Below, in pieces: positions 51,376 to 58,971 of a stretch of 64,000 bases of DNA. Under the pieces are notes generated by a model. The model was given only the letters and a program-made list of their open reading frames with translations. It had not been told where the DNA came from and searched no databases. The DNA is taken from positions 992,001-1,056,000 of the forward strand of contig NZ_CP101731.1 in assembly GCF_031202305.1 (NCBI RefSeq). Direction: 5' to 3'. Every line of letters begins with the position of its first letter. Positions within the stretch are counted from its first letter, which is position 1. The translations under genes were made by a program, and so were the position numbers. The DNA is from Pelagibacterium sp. 26DY04 (GTDB taxonomy: Bacteria; Pseudomonadota; Alphaproteobacteria; Rhizobiales; Devosiaceae).

Positions 51376-52392
51376 ATGACTTCGATTTTCCTTCACAATC
51401 TGAGCAAGACGTTCGGCGATGCCGCTGCGGTAAAGGACGTCACGCTCAATCTTCCCAGCCGATCCTTCACCGCGCTTCTCGGTCCCTCGGGGTGCGGCAA
51501 GACCACGCTTTTGCGCCTCATCGCCGGCTTTGAGCAGCCGACCGCCGGCAGCGTCGGGTTCGACGGTGTCACCATGGCCGACCAGTCCACCATGGTCCCG
51601 CCCGAAAAGCGCAATCTGGGCATCGTCTTTCAGTCCTATGCCCTCTGGCCGCACATGGATGTCGCGGCCAATGTCGCCTATCCGCTCAAGGGCCGTGGGC
51701 TGGGCCGCGCCGAAATCGAAAGCCGCGTCGCCGATGCCCTCTCCATGGTCGCGCTCGATGGCTATGCCGGCCGCAGCGTCGATGCGCTTTCGGGCGGCCA
51801 GCGCCAGCGCGTCGCCCTGGCGCGCTGCCTGGTGACGGGCACGAGCATCATCCTGCTCGATGAGCCGTTGGCCAATCTCGACGTGCATTTGCGCGCCGCC
51901 ATGCTCGATATCTTTGCCGATATCCACCAGCGCACCGGCGCCACCATCGTCTTTGTCACCCACGACCAGTCCGAGGCCCTGGCCCTGGCCGATACCATAG
52001 TGGTGCTCGACCGGGGCAGGGTGCAGCAAATCGGCTCACCTCAGGAAATCTATGCTCGCCCGGCCAGCGCCATGGTCGCCAGCTTCGTGGGGCGCGGCAC
52101 CCTCGTTGATGCCCAATTGCGCGACGACCTCGCCCGCATCGGCGACGCCACCATTCCTGTGCGCGGCGGCGGCAACGGCCCGGCCAGGCTGCTAATCCGT
52201 CCCGAGGCCGTGCACCTGGCCGATTCCGGCCTCGCCGCCACCGTCCAGCGCGTCCGCTTCACCGGCGCCAACTACGAGACGACGCTCGTTCTGGGCTCAG
52301 GCGACAGGATCGTCGCCGACCTCCCCGAGCGCCTCGATCCCAGCACTGTCGCCAGGCTCTCGATTTCCGACGCCTGGGTGGTTCCCACCTAA
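51376..52392 (+). CDS. ABC transporter ATP-binding protein (FbpC/PotA-like)
   Basis: A 338-residue ATPase with Walker A GPSGCGKTT, Q-loop VFQSYALWPHM, signature LSGGQRQRVALAR, Walker B IILLDEPLAN and the H-loop VTHDQSEAL. A C-terminal TOBE-like region (RLLIRPEAVHLADSG) follows. This is the branch serving ferric iron, phosphonate, spermidine and similar importers. Its orientation is odd: it is convergent with the permease gene and shares a 4-bp 3' overlap (52389-52392) instead of being in one operon with it. ATG 51376 is chosen by the SIFLHNLSKTFGD start. Confidence 0.88.
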   Translation: MTSIFLHNLSKTFGDAAAVKDVTLNLPSRSFTALLGPSGCGKTTLLRLIAGFEQPTAGSVGFDGVTMADQSTMVPPEKRNLGIVFQSYALWPHMDVAANVAYPLKGRGLGRAEIESRVADALSMVALDGYAGRSVDALSGGQRQRVALARCLVTGTSIILLDEPLANLDVHLRAAMLDIFADIHQRTGATIVFVTHDQSEALALADTIVVLDRGRVQQIGSPQEIYARPASAMVASFVGRGTLVDAQLRDDLARIGDATIPVRGGGNGPARLLIRPEAVHLADSGLAATVQRVRFTGANYETTLVLGSGDRIVADLPERLDPSTVARLSISDAWVVPT

Positions 52393-54113
52393 CGCCAGGG
52401 CAGCACTCCGGCCGGCAGGCGCGGCGCCAGCCGATCCAGGGCCAAAAGCAGCATCACCACCACGGCGATGGTAACCACCGCCACGGCCGAGGCCTGCGCC
52501 GAAAGCCCGGCCTCATCGAGCGAAAACAGGATCACGCCCAGCGTCTCGTTGCGGCTCGACCAGAGCAATGCCGAAACTGTCAGCTCGTTGAAGGCGCTCA
52601 TGAACACCAGCAGCGCTCCGGCGGTCGCCGCCGGAGCCGCCAGCGGCAGGGTGATGGTCAGAAGCCGCCGCATCCCGCCGGCCCCCGCCGCCGCGGCAGC
52701 TTCTCCCAATTGCGGCGGTATCTGCCCCAGCGCCGCATCGACGGGCCGCACCGCCAGCGCCGCAAAGCGCATCAGATAGGCAACGAGAATGATCCAGGGC
52801 GTGTTGTAGAGGCTGCCGATCAGCGGCAGCGGCCGCAGGAACAACAGGATGCAGGCGATGGCCAGCACGATCCCCGGCAGCGCATAAGGCAGGTCGAGCA
52901 GCCCGTGCAGCGCCTGCCGCGTCCGCATCGGTATGCCGCGCAATCCCAGCGCCACCGGCACGGCAAGCAGCGCCAGGATCAGCGCCGCGAGTCCCGAAAG
53001 GTAGAACGAATTGGTGAATGCCCGGATCGTGGAGGCCTGCCGCGCCAGCACCTCCACATAATTGTCCAGCGTTATCGTATCGAAGCTCAGCCGAACCCCA
53101 TAGGTGGGCACCAGCGAGGTGGTCAGCAGCGCCAGCATCGGCAGTACCAGCATCACCCCGATCAGCAGCAGGCCGATACCTGCGACCGGCCACCGCCACC
53201 CGCCAAGGCTCAACCGCAGCGGCGCGCCGCGCGTGATGGCAAAGCTCTCGCGCTTTTGCGCCAGCGATTGAATGGCGATCCCCACGATGGCGATCGCGGC
53301 GATCAGCAGCGACAGCATGGCGGTCTGGGCCAGAACCGTCGGCCCGTTGCTGGCCAATTGCTGGTAGATCAGCGTCGCCAGTGTCAGATAGTTGACCGGC
53401 AGGCCCAGGAAAGCGGGGATGCCGAAATTGCCCACGCCTGAAACGAAAGCCAGCGCCAGCGCGGCGATGAAATAGGGGCGCATCAGCGGCAGCGTCACTG
53501 TTGCCAGCACACGCCAGGGCCCGGCCCCCGCCGCCCGCGCCGCCTCGAAATAGTCGCGGGGCAGGGCGGTCAGCCCGGCCCGCAGGGTGATGAAGACGAT
53601 GGGCGCATGCTGGATGCCGTAAAGCAGGATGATCCCACCGCGCCCCAGCAGCGGATTGGGCGTTCCCGGCGCCGGCGCCAGCCCGAGCGTTCCCAGCAGC
53701 GCGCTCGACGGGCCCAGAAGCTGCATATAGGCCAGCGCCGTGACCTGCGGCGCGATCATCAGCGGTAGCAGCAGCATGAAGCCTTGCAGCCGCCGGAACG
53801 GCACATCGGTGAGCGCCACGAAAAACGCGAACGGCGTGCCGATCAGCAGCGCCAGAATGGCCCCCATCACGGCGGTATCGAGGGTGTTGAACATGGCGCG
53901 CTGGGTCGAGCCGCGCATCAGCCGCTCGATCAGCGGGGCGAAATCGAGCCCCGCATTCCCCACCAGCGCCGTCGCCATCAGCCGCCCCAGCGGCAGCGCC
54001 GCCAGAACCCCGACGGCCACGATGGCGAGCGCGACGGGCGCGAACCGCGCCACCCCGGCAATGCGCCCGGCCGTTGCCGGCCGGGCAGCTCTATGTGTCA
54101 GCGGCAGGTCCAA
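52389..54113 (-). CDS. ABC transporter permease, two fused membrane domains
   Basis: A 574-residue protein with two sets of about six helices, each ending in an EAA-type loop (EAARAAGAGPWRVLATVTLPLMRP in the first half, GEAAAAAGAGGMRRLLTITLPL in the second). This is the fused FbpB/PhnV-like form. It should pair with the ATPase encoded convergently and the binding protein encoded upstream (5 bp apart). The substrate is not fixed by the permease. Confidence 0.9.
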   Translation of the reverse strand: MDLPLTHRAARPATAGRIAGVARFAPVALAIVAVGVLAALPLGRLMATALVGNAGLDFAPLIERLMRGSTQRAMFNTLDTAVMGAILALLIGTPFAFFVALTDVPFRRLQGFMLLLPLMIAPQVTALAYMQLLGPSSALLGTLGLAPAPGTPNPLLGRGGIILLYGIQHAPIVFITLRAGLTALPRDYFEAARAAGAGPWRVLATVTLPLMRPYFIAALALAFVSGVGNFGIPAFLGLPVNYLTLATLIYQQLASNGPTVLAQTAMLSLLIAAIAIVGIAIQSLAQKRESFAITRGAPLRLSLGGWRWPVAGIGLLLIGVMLVLPMLALLTTSLVPTYGVRLSFDTITLDNYVEVLARQASTIRAFTNSFYLSGLAALILALLAVPVALGLRGIPMRTRQALHGLLDLPYALPGIVLAIACILLFLRPLPLIGSLYNTPWIILVAYLMRFAALAVRPVDAALGQIPPQLGEAAAAAGAGGMRRLLTITLPLAAPAATAGALLVFMSAFNELTVSALLWSSRNETLGVILFSLDEAGLSAQASAVAVVTIAVVVMLLLALDRLAPRLPAGVLPWR

Positions 54114-54118
54114 CCGGC

Positions 54119-55093
54119 TTACTGGCCGAAGATTTCGCCGAAGCGGTCGCGGTTGGCCTGTTCGTTGGCCAAAGCATTGGCCGCGTCATAGTTCAGCACG
54201 TTGATTTCCGAACGGTCCGGATAGCCCTCGGGCAGCGCCATGCCGTCCCTAGCCGGGATGTAGCCCTGGCTCACCGCCAGTTCCTGGCCTTCTTCGGAAA
54301 GCAGGAAGTCGATGAACAGCTTGGCGTTTTCCTGGTTCTGCGAGGACGCCAGGATCGCCGCCGGCTCGGTCACCGCCGAAACGCCTTCGGTGGGGAACAC
54401 GAATTCCACCGGCGCACCATTGGCCGCTTCACGGATCGGCATGTAGTCGACGATCATGCCATAGAGCTTTTCGCCGCCCGACACCGCCGTCAGCACGCCG
54501 CCATTGCCGCCCGAAGCCTGGGCGCCGTTCTCGGCGAGCGCCGTGTAAAAGTCCCAGCCTTCGGGCAGGTTCTCAGTGAGCGTCACCGTGTGGATCAGCG
54601 CCGCGCCCGAGGTCAGCGGGCTCGGCATGGCGATCTGGCCCTGCGCTTCGGGCTTGGTCAGGTCGTACCAGCTTTCCGGGATCATGGTGGCGGCGGTGTT
54701 GTAGACGATGCCGGTGGTGATCAGCTTGGTCGAGAAATAGGCGCCGTCTTCGTCATGCAGCCCTTCGGGATAGGCGCTGACATCGGCTTCGGGGTAGTTG
54801 AGCAGCAGGCCCTCGGCCTTGAGCCCTTCCATGGTCACGACGTCCGCGATCAGCAGCACGTCGGCCTGCGGCGTTCCCGCTTCCAGTTCCGAGCGGAAGC
54901 GCGCCATGATCTGGGTGGTTCCGTCGCGCACCCACTCGACGGTGATGTCGGGGTATTGCTCCATGAACGCGTCAGCGGTCTGCTGCGCGTCGGTCTGGGG
55001 CTGGCTGGTATAGAGAACCAGGCGGCCTTCCTGAGCCATGGCGGGGGTAAGGGCGGTCGCCAGCATCAGGCCGGCGGTGATGATTGCGCGCAT
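54119..55093 (-). CDS. ABC transporter substrate-binding protein (family 1, FbpA-like)
   Basis: A 324-residue periplasmic receptor. The signal peptide is MRAIITAGLMLATALTPAMA, cut before QEGRLVLYTSQPQ. The fold matches iron-type family 1 receptors (QQTADAFMEQYPDITVEWVRDG, GTPQADVLLIADV, AGQELAVSQGY-like C-term). I do not see the paired tyrosines (YY) used by classical FbpA iron binding; MIVDYMPIREA has only one. So ferric iron is likely from context but not certain, and 2-aminoethylphosphonate or another oxyanion is possible. It sits 5 bp before the permease start. Confidence 0.82.
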   Translation of the reverse strand: MRAIITAGLMLATALTPAMAQEGRLVLYTSQPQTDAQQTADAFMEQYPDITVEWVRDGTTQIMARFRSELEAGTPQADVLLIADVVTMEGLKAEGLLLNYPEADVSAYPEGLHDEDGAYFSTKLITTGIVYNTAATMIPESWYDLTKPEAQGQIAMPSPLTSGAALIHTVTLTENLPEGWDFYTALAENGAQASGGNGGVLTAVSGGEKLYGMIVDYMPIREAANGAPVEFVFPTEGVSAVTEPAAILASSQNQENAKLFIDFLLSEEGQELAVSQGYIPARDGMALPEGYPDRSEINVLNYDAANALANEQANRDRFGEIFGQ

Positions 55094-55250
55094 ATCTGTC
55101 TCCAGCAAAATGGCACCGCTTGAGTCGGGTACGGCGCCGATGGGCGGCGTTTAGCCCCCCTCGGTAACGATGCGATGACACCCTTGTCGGGAGCGGCGCA
55201 CCCCGTGCGTCCTCGGGATATGATGTACCCTCAACCCCGGAGCCTCCGTC

Positions 55251-55904
55251 ATGGTCCCCACCATCACCGCGTTTGAAAACTCGCCCGACGGCGGCCAGGG
55301 CCACGCCCGCGATATGCGCGTCCGCTGGGCGCTCGAGGAAGTGGGCCAGCCCTATGATGTGCGCCTCGTCTCTTTCGAGGCGCTCAAGCAATCGCCGCAC
55401 CGCTCCCTCCAGCCCTTCGGCCAGATCCCGACCTACCAGGACGGCGATCTGACCCTCTTCGAATCCGGCGCCATCGTCCTCCACATCGCCCGCAACCACC
55501 CCGGCCTGCTGCCGGACGACGCAAACGCCCAGGCCCGCGCCGTCGCCTGGCTGTTCTGCGCCCTCAACACGGTCGAACCGCCCATCGTCGAGCGCGAACA
55601 GGCGCCTTATGTCGAACGCGGCCAGAGTTGGTTCAACGCGGAACGCCTCGCCTTCCTCGATGATCGCGTCCGCATTCGCCTTGCCGATTTTTCCGCCCGG
55701 CTGGGGGACGCCGAATGGCTCGAAGGCACGTTCAGCGCCGGCGATCTGATGATGGTCATGGTGCTGCGCCGCCTGAACGGCTCGGGGCTCCTCGAGGAGT
55801 TCCCGAACCTTTTCGCCTATGTCGCGCGCGGCGAAGCCCGCCCCGCCTTCCAACGTGCCTTCGAGGCCCAGGCGGCAGTAGCAAGGGCCGCCCGGAAGGA
55901 CTAG
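55251..55904 (+). CDS. Glutathione S-transferase family protein
   Basis: A 217-residue GST with an N-terminal thioredoxin-like domain (TITAFENSPDGGQGHARDMR, PFGQIPTYQDGDLTLFESGAI, which includes the cis-Pro and ES binding residues) and a helical C-terminal domain (GTFSAGDLMMVMVLRRLNG). The class is not decided. The ATG follows GGAG. Its stop overlaps the convergent tonB stop by 4 bp (55901-55904). It is divergent from the ABC receptor gene. Confidence 0.85.
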   Translation: MVPTITAFENSPDGGQGHARDMRVRWALEEVGQPYDVRLVSFEALKQSPHRSLQPFGQIPTYQDGDLTLFESGAIVLHIARNHPGLLPDDANAQARAVAWLFCALNTVEPPIVEREQAPYVERGQSWFNAERLAFLDDRVRIRLADFSARLGDAEWLEGTFSAGDLMMVMVLRRLNGSGLLEEFPNLFAYVARGEARPAFQRAFEAQAAVARAARKD

Positions 55905-56878
55905 CGCACGAACCCAAGCGGCAGCGTAAAGGTCCACTCGCTCCGTCCCGCCGCCGGCGGAATGGGCGGGAAGGGCGCCGCGCGGCTCACCGTCGCCAGC
56001 GCCGCCTGATCCAGTACGGCATTCCCGGTGCTCCGCACCACGGTAGCACCCGCCACCTGTCCGTTGGCCAGCACGGTGAACCGGACAATTGCTTCCCCCG
56101 TCGCTCCGCGCCCATTGGGCGGGTAGCGGAACGCACGCGAGAGTGCGGAAGCCACCTGTCCGGGGTAGTTGGAAACGGCGGCGTTCCCGGCTTGGCTCGC
56201 TGTTCCCCCGCCTGTCGCTGTGGAGGTGCCCGTCTGGCTGCCCTGCGCCGCGCCTTGCGTGGTGTCCGCCTGTTCCGTCCCGCCATTGCCCGCCGAAGAA
56301 GGCGGCTGGGGCTGGGGCTGCGGGCGCGGCGGGGCAACCAGCCCCTCGGGCCGCTGCGGCGGCGTGGGCGGGGCCTCGACGGCGGTTTCGGGCTCGAGGA
56401 CTTCGGTTTCCCTCGCCTCAACCGGTTCGGAAAGCTCGGCGGTCAGTGTTTCCGGCTCCAGCGCCTCGACCATCTCCGGCTCGATGGCTTGAACCTCGAC
56501 CTCTTCCGGTGCGACCGGCTCTGCCGTCTCGCTCTCGAGCGCCACCACCACCATATCGGGCTCCACCGCTTCTGCGGGCAGTCCCTCGGCCATTTCCGTT
56601 TCGGCCGGCTCAAGCGCTTCGACCGGCTCGATAGGCGCCGGGGCGGTCACGGGCTCGGGCGTCAGTTCGTCCACGACCTCCTCGGTCTCCGCCGTCAGCA
56701 CCGCCTCCGGCCCACCCGCCGACATCGCCGTCTCGAACGCGTTCCCCAGCACGGCGGCATCTCCCATCGCTCCTCCTGCGATTTCGATTTCCCCGGTCCG
56801 GCTGGTCAGCGCAAACAGCAGCGCAAGATGCACCAGAACCGAAAAGACGATGGCGATTGTCCAGGCGCGGATCGACAC
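55901..56878 (-). CDS. tonB: TonB family energy transducer
   Basis: A 325-residue protein with one N-terminal membrane helix (RAWTIAIVFSVLVHLALLFAL). A very long Glu/Pro/Ala-rich periplasmic spacer (residues about 40-190, rich in EPE and EALEPE) and a C-terminal TonB domain follow (residues about 240-325, RYPPNGRGATGEAIVRFTV, with QVAGATVVRSTGN). It transmits ExbBD energy to the outer-membrane receptor. It is the last gene of the leftward operon, overlapping the exbD stop by 1 bp. Confidence 0.88.
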   Translation of the reverse strand: MSIRAWTIAIVFSVLVHLALLFALTSRTGEIEIAGGAMGDAAVLGNAFETAMSAGGPEAVLTAETEEVVDELTPEPVTAPAPIEPVEALEPAETEMAEGLPAEAVEPDMVVVALESETAEPVAPEEVEVQAIEPEMVEALEPETLTAELSEPVEARETEVLEPETAVEAPPTPPQRPEGLVAPPRPQPQPQPPSSAGNGGTEQADTTQGAAQGSQTGTSTATGGGTASQAGNAAVSNYPGQVASALSRAFRYPPNGRGATGEAIVRFTVLANGQVAGATVVRSTGNAVLDQAALATVSRAAPFPPIPPAAGRSEWTFTLPLGFVR

Positions 56879-57264
56879 TATTGCGCCCTCTCGGTAACGA
56901 GCACCACATCGGCAAGCCCCAGCGCCCGCAACTCCCCGAGCAGGTCGATCAGCATCTCTGCCGGCAAATCGCGATCGGCGCCCAGCCGCACCGGCTCGCC
57001 TTCAGCCGGCCCGTGGTTTTGCGCGAAAGCCTCGGCCGAAATCGCCGCGCCGTTCCACGTCAGCGCCCCCTCGGCATCGGCATAAAGCGCAGCGGTGGGC
57101 GGCGATTGCGGCGCTTCCTCGGTGGTCGAAAGGTTCACATCCCCATCCATCGGCGGCGCGACGGTTCCCGCCACCAGAAAGAAGATCAGCATCAAAAACA
57201 CCACGTTGATCAGCGGTATGGTGCTTTCGCGCTCGGTGGGGCGCTTGGGTTGACTGATTTTCAT
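56878..57264 (-). CDS. exbD: ExbD/TolR family protein (second copy)
   Basis: A 128-residue protein with a single N-terminal membrane helix carrying INVVFLMLIFFLVAGTV, with the functional Asp seemingly replaced by Asn in PLINVVFLM, and a periplasmic domain (EMLIDLLGELRALGLADVVL). It works with ExbB in the motor. It lies between the other exbD and tonB, 3 bp from one and overlapping the other by 1 bp. Confidence 0.85.
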   Translation of the reverse strand: MKISQPKRPTERESTIPLINVVFLMLIFFLVAGTVAPPMDGDVNLSTTEEAPQSPPTAALYADAEGALTWNGAAISAEAFAQNHGPAEGEPVRLGADRDLPAEMLIDLLGELRALGLADVVLVTERAQ

Positions 57265-57267
57265 GGC

Positions 57268-57654
57268 TCAGCGTGCAATATTGACCGGCAGGGCGGTCAC
57301 CCGCCGCAGATGCTCCAGCGCATCGACGAGCTGCTGGGTGGAAACCCCGCTCCGGGGCAACAGGGTGATGGCTTCGGCGCCCAGCCCCGCAAATCGCTTC
57401 AGCCGCGCCTCGACTTCGCCGGGCGCGGTCGCCTCGCCGTTGATGTTCCAGCCTCCGGCCTCATCGATCCGTACCAGGATGCCCGGCGCCGCCGCACTGG
57501 CCGATGCCCCGGCGCGCCCGCCCTGCAGCTCGATTTCCGAAAAGCGCGAAAAGGTCGAGCTGAGCATGAAAAACAGCAGCAGCAGGAAAATGACGTCGAT
57601 GAGCGAGGTCAGCGACAATGGCCTGCGCCTGCCGACTCCGCGTTCAATGCGCAT
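57268..57654 (-). CDS. exbD: ExbD/TolR family protein (first copy)
   Basis: A 128-residue protein with a single membrane helix LTSLIDVIFLLLLFFMLSS that keeps the essential Asp in LIDVIF, followed by a periplasmic domain (QQLVDALEHLRRVTALPV). The ATG at 57654 overlaps the exbB stop by 11 bp. An upstream start is rejected since it lies in exbB. With the second copy, two ExbD proteins are made. Confidence 0.87.
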   Translation of the reverse strand: MRIERGVGRRRPLSLTSLIDVIFLLLLFFMLSSTFSRFSEIELQGGRAGASASAAAPGILVRIDEAGGWNINGEATAPGEVEARLKRFAGLGAEAITLLPRSGVSTQQLVDALEHLRRVTALPVNIAR

Positions 57655-58360
57655 GGGCGAGCTTGGCTGGTGCCCCCGCACGGCCCTCGGCATGAAGCGC
57701 GGCAACCGTCACCGAACCGGTTTCGGCAATCTCGTTCAGCCATTGGGTGACGAGGTCTTCCAATGCCGCCCGCTCATTGTCCACCCGCGTTTCGAGCATG
57801 GTGAGGACGATCGAGACCGGCATGGCCACCGCAAGCCCCACGGCCGTGGTCAGAAGCGCTACCCAGATGCCGCCGGCCAGAACCGACGGGTCGACCGCCG
57901 CGCCTGCCGATTGCATGGCCTGAAACGCCTCGATCATGCCCAGCACCGTGCCGAACAGCCCCAGCAGCGGCGAAATCTGCGCGATCGCGTCGAGCGTGCG
58001 GAAGCCCTTTTGCAGGTCGTGCAGTTCGCGCCCCGCCACGCGGGTGGCTTCGCTCTCGACGGTTTGCGCGTCGGCGCCATCGAGCTTGGCGGTCATGCCC
58101 GCTTCGAGCGAGCGCGAAATGATCGAGCGCGAGTCCGCGCAAGCCGCCAGCGCATCCCCATGCCGCCCGGCCCGCCAGAGCGTGACTGCGTTTTCCGCGC
58201 GCCCGAGCCGGCCCAGGCCGCGCCGCCAGAACTGGAACAGTTTGAGCGCGATCAGCGCCACCGCGAAGACCGATAGCGCCAGCAGCAGCGCGACCACCGG
58301 CCCGCCGAGTGCGAGAATGCCCCAGATGGCATCGATGGCGTCGTTGAGTTGGTTTTCCAT
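57644..58360 (-). CDS. exbB: ExbB/TolQ family proton channel protein
   Basis: A 238-residue protein with three membrane helices (GGPVVALLLALSVFAVALIAL, ISPLLGLFGTVLGMIEAF, GGIWVALLTTAVGLAVAMPVSI). The MotA/TolQ/ExbB motif GLFGTVLGMIEAF is present. It starts with ATG 58360, 2 bp after the stop of the periplasmic protein gene; an upstream TTG overlapping that stop is less likely. It drives TonB with the ExbD proteins. Confidence 0.9.
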   Translation of the reverse strand: MENQLNDAIDAIWGILALGGPVVALLLALSVFAVALIALKLFQFWRRGLGRLGRAENAVTLWRAGRHGDALAACADSRSIISRSLEAGMTAKLDGADAQTVESEATRVAGRELHDLQKGFRTLDAIAQISPLLGLFGTVLGMIEAFQAMQSAGAAVDPSVLAGGIWVALLTTAVGLAVAMPVSIVLTMLETRVDNERAALEDLVTQWLNEIAETGSVTVAALHAEGRAGAPAKLAHAH

Positions 58361-58362
58361 GG

Positions 58363-58779
58363 TCAAAGTCCGAACGTGATGCCCGAGCGGCTTTCGGTCG
58401 TGAGTGCATCAAGGCAGATCGAAGCGTCCTCGGGGCCCTCGCAAGCCGCGACATCGTTGATCAGCACCCGCCCGATATCCTGGCAGCCCTCGCCCGGCAG
58501 GGTGAATTGCAGCACCTTGGTGCGTCCGGTCGCCATCTCCCCGAAATCGAGCGCCAGCATGCGCGTGACCAGCCCTTGGCCGTCAAACAGCACGACCTCG
58601 AAGCTCAGCCTTTCGATCGGTGCATCGAGCCCGTTCTGACCGACGAAGGTGGCGCGGCATCCGTTCTCGGCGGCTTCGGTGGCGTTGAGGTCCAGGGACA
58701 GGGTTCCCGTTTGCGCCTGAACCGGCGCGGCCATCGCCGCGAGCGCGGCCACAGCCAACGCCAGACAGCTTCTGTTCAT
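58363..58779 (-). CDS. Small periplasmic protein of unknown function, TonB operon
   Basis: A 138-residue protein with signal peptide MNRSCLALAVAALAAMAAPV, cut after QAQ. The mature part is beta-rich (IERLSFEVVLFDGQGLVTRM, ARMLALDFGEMATGRTKVLQF) with cysteines at NGCRATF, GEGCQDIG, AACEGPED and SICLDAL, enough for two disulfides. It is the first gene of the operon with exbB, two exbD and tonB. I know no function. The start at 58779 has AAGGA 10 bases upstream; 58788 is possible. Confidence 0.75.
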   Translation of the reverse strand: MNRSCLALAVAALAAMAAPVQAQTGTLSLDLNATEAAENGCRATFVGQNGLDAPIERLSFEVVLFDGQGLVTRMLALDFGEMATGRTKVLQFTLPGEGCQDIGRVLINDVAACEGPEDASICLDALTTESRSGITFGL

Positions 58780-58842
58780 TGCGTTCATTCCTTGTGCCGT
58801 TCGATGGATTCGGAAGGCGATCCAAAACATGACTCTTTTGTT

Positions 58843-58871
58843 CATAAAAACTCAACGCGACAATGTGTCAA
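58843..58871 (-). promoter_or_regulatory. Candidate promoter of the TonB operon
   Basis: On the minus strand TTGACA (58871-58866) is followed after 17-19 bases by a TTTATG/TATGAA-type -10. This is a plausible sigma-70 promoter for the periplasmic protein-exbB-exbD-exbD-tonB operon. The -35 is exact and the -10 weak. Confidence 0.4.
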
Positions 58872-58907
58872 GAGCAAGCCATTGATAACTTGCGACAAAA
58901 AATTTGT

Positions 58908-58922
58908 TGACTCTTGAAGTCA
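58908..58922 (+). promoter_or_regulatory. IRO-like iron-responsive box before fepA
   Basis: TGA-N9-TCA (58908-58922), with the dyad TGACT/AGTCA in the arms, matches the IRO consensus bound by RirA in rhizobia. It overlaps a TTGACT -35 candidate (58907-58912) of the rightward promoter, so binding would block it. It lies in the divergent gap with the TonB operon and may control both sides. Confidence 0.6.
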
Positions 58923-58971
58923 GAATTAAATAGCAACTTCGGCGACACAAAACCGACTGGATGTTGCTGCA

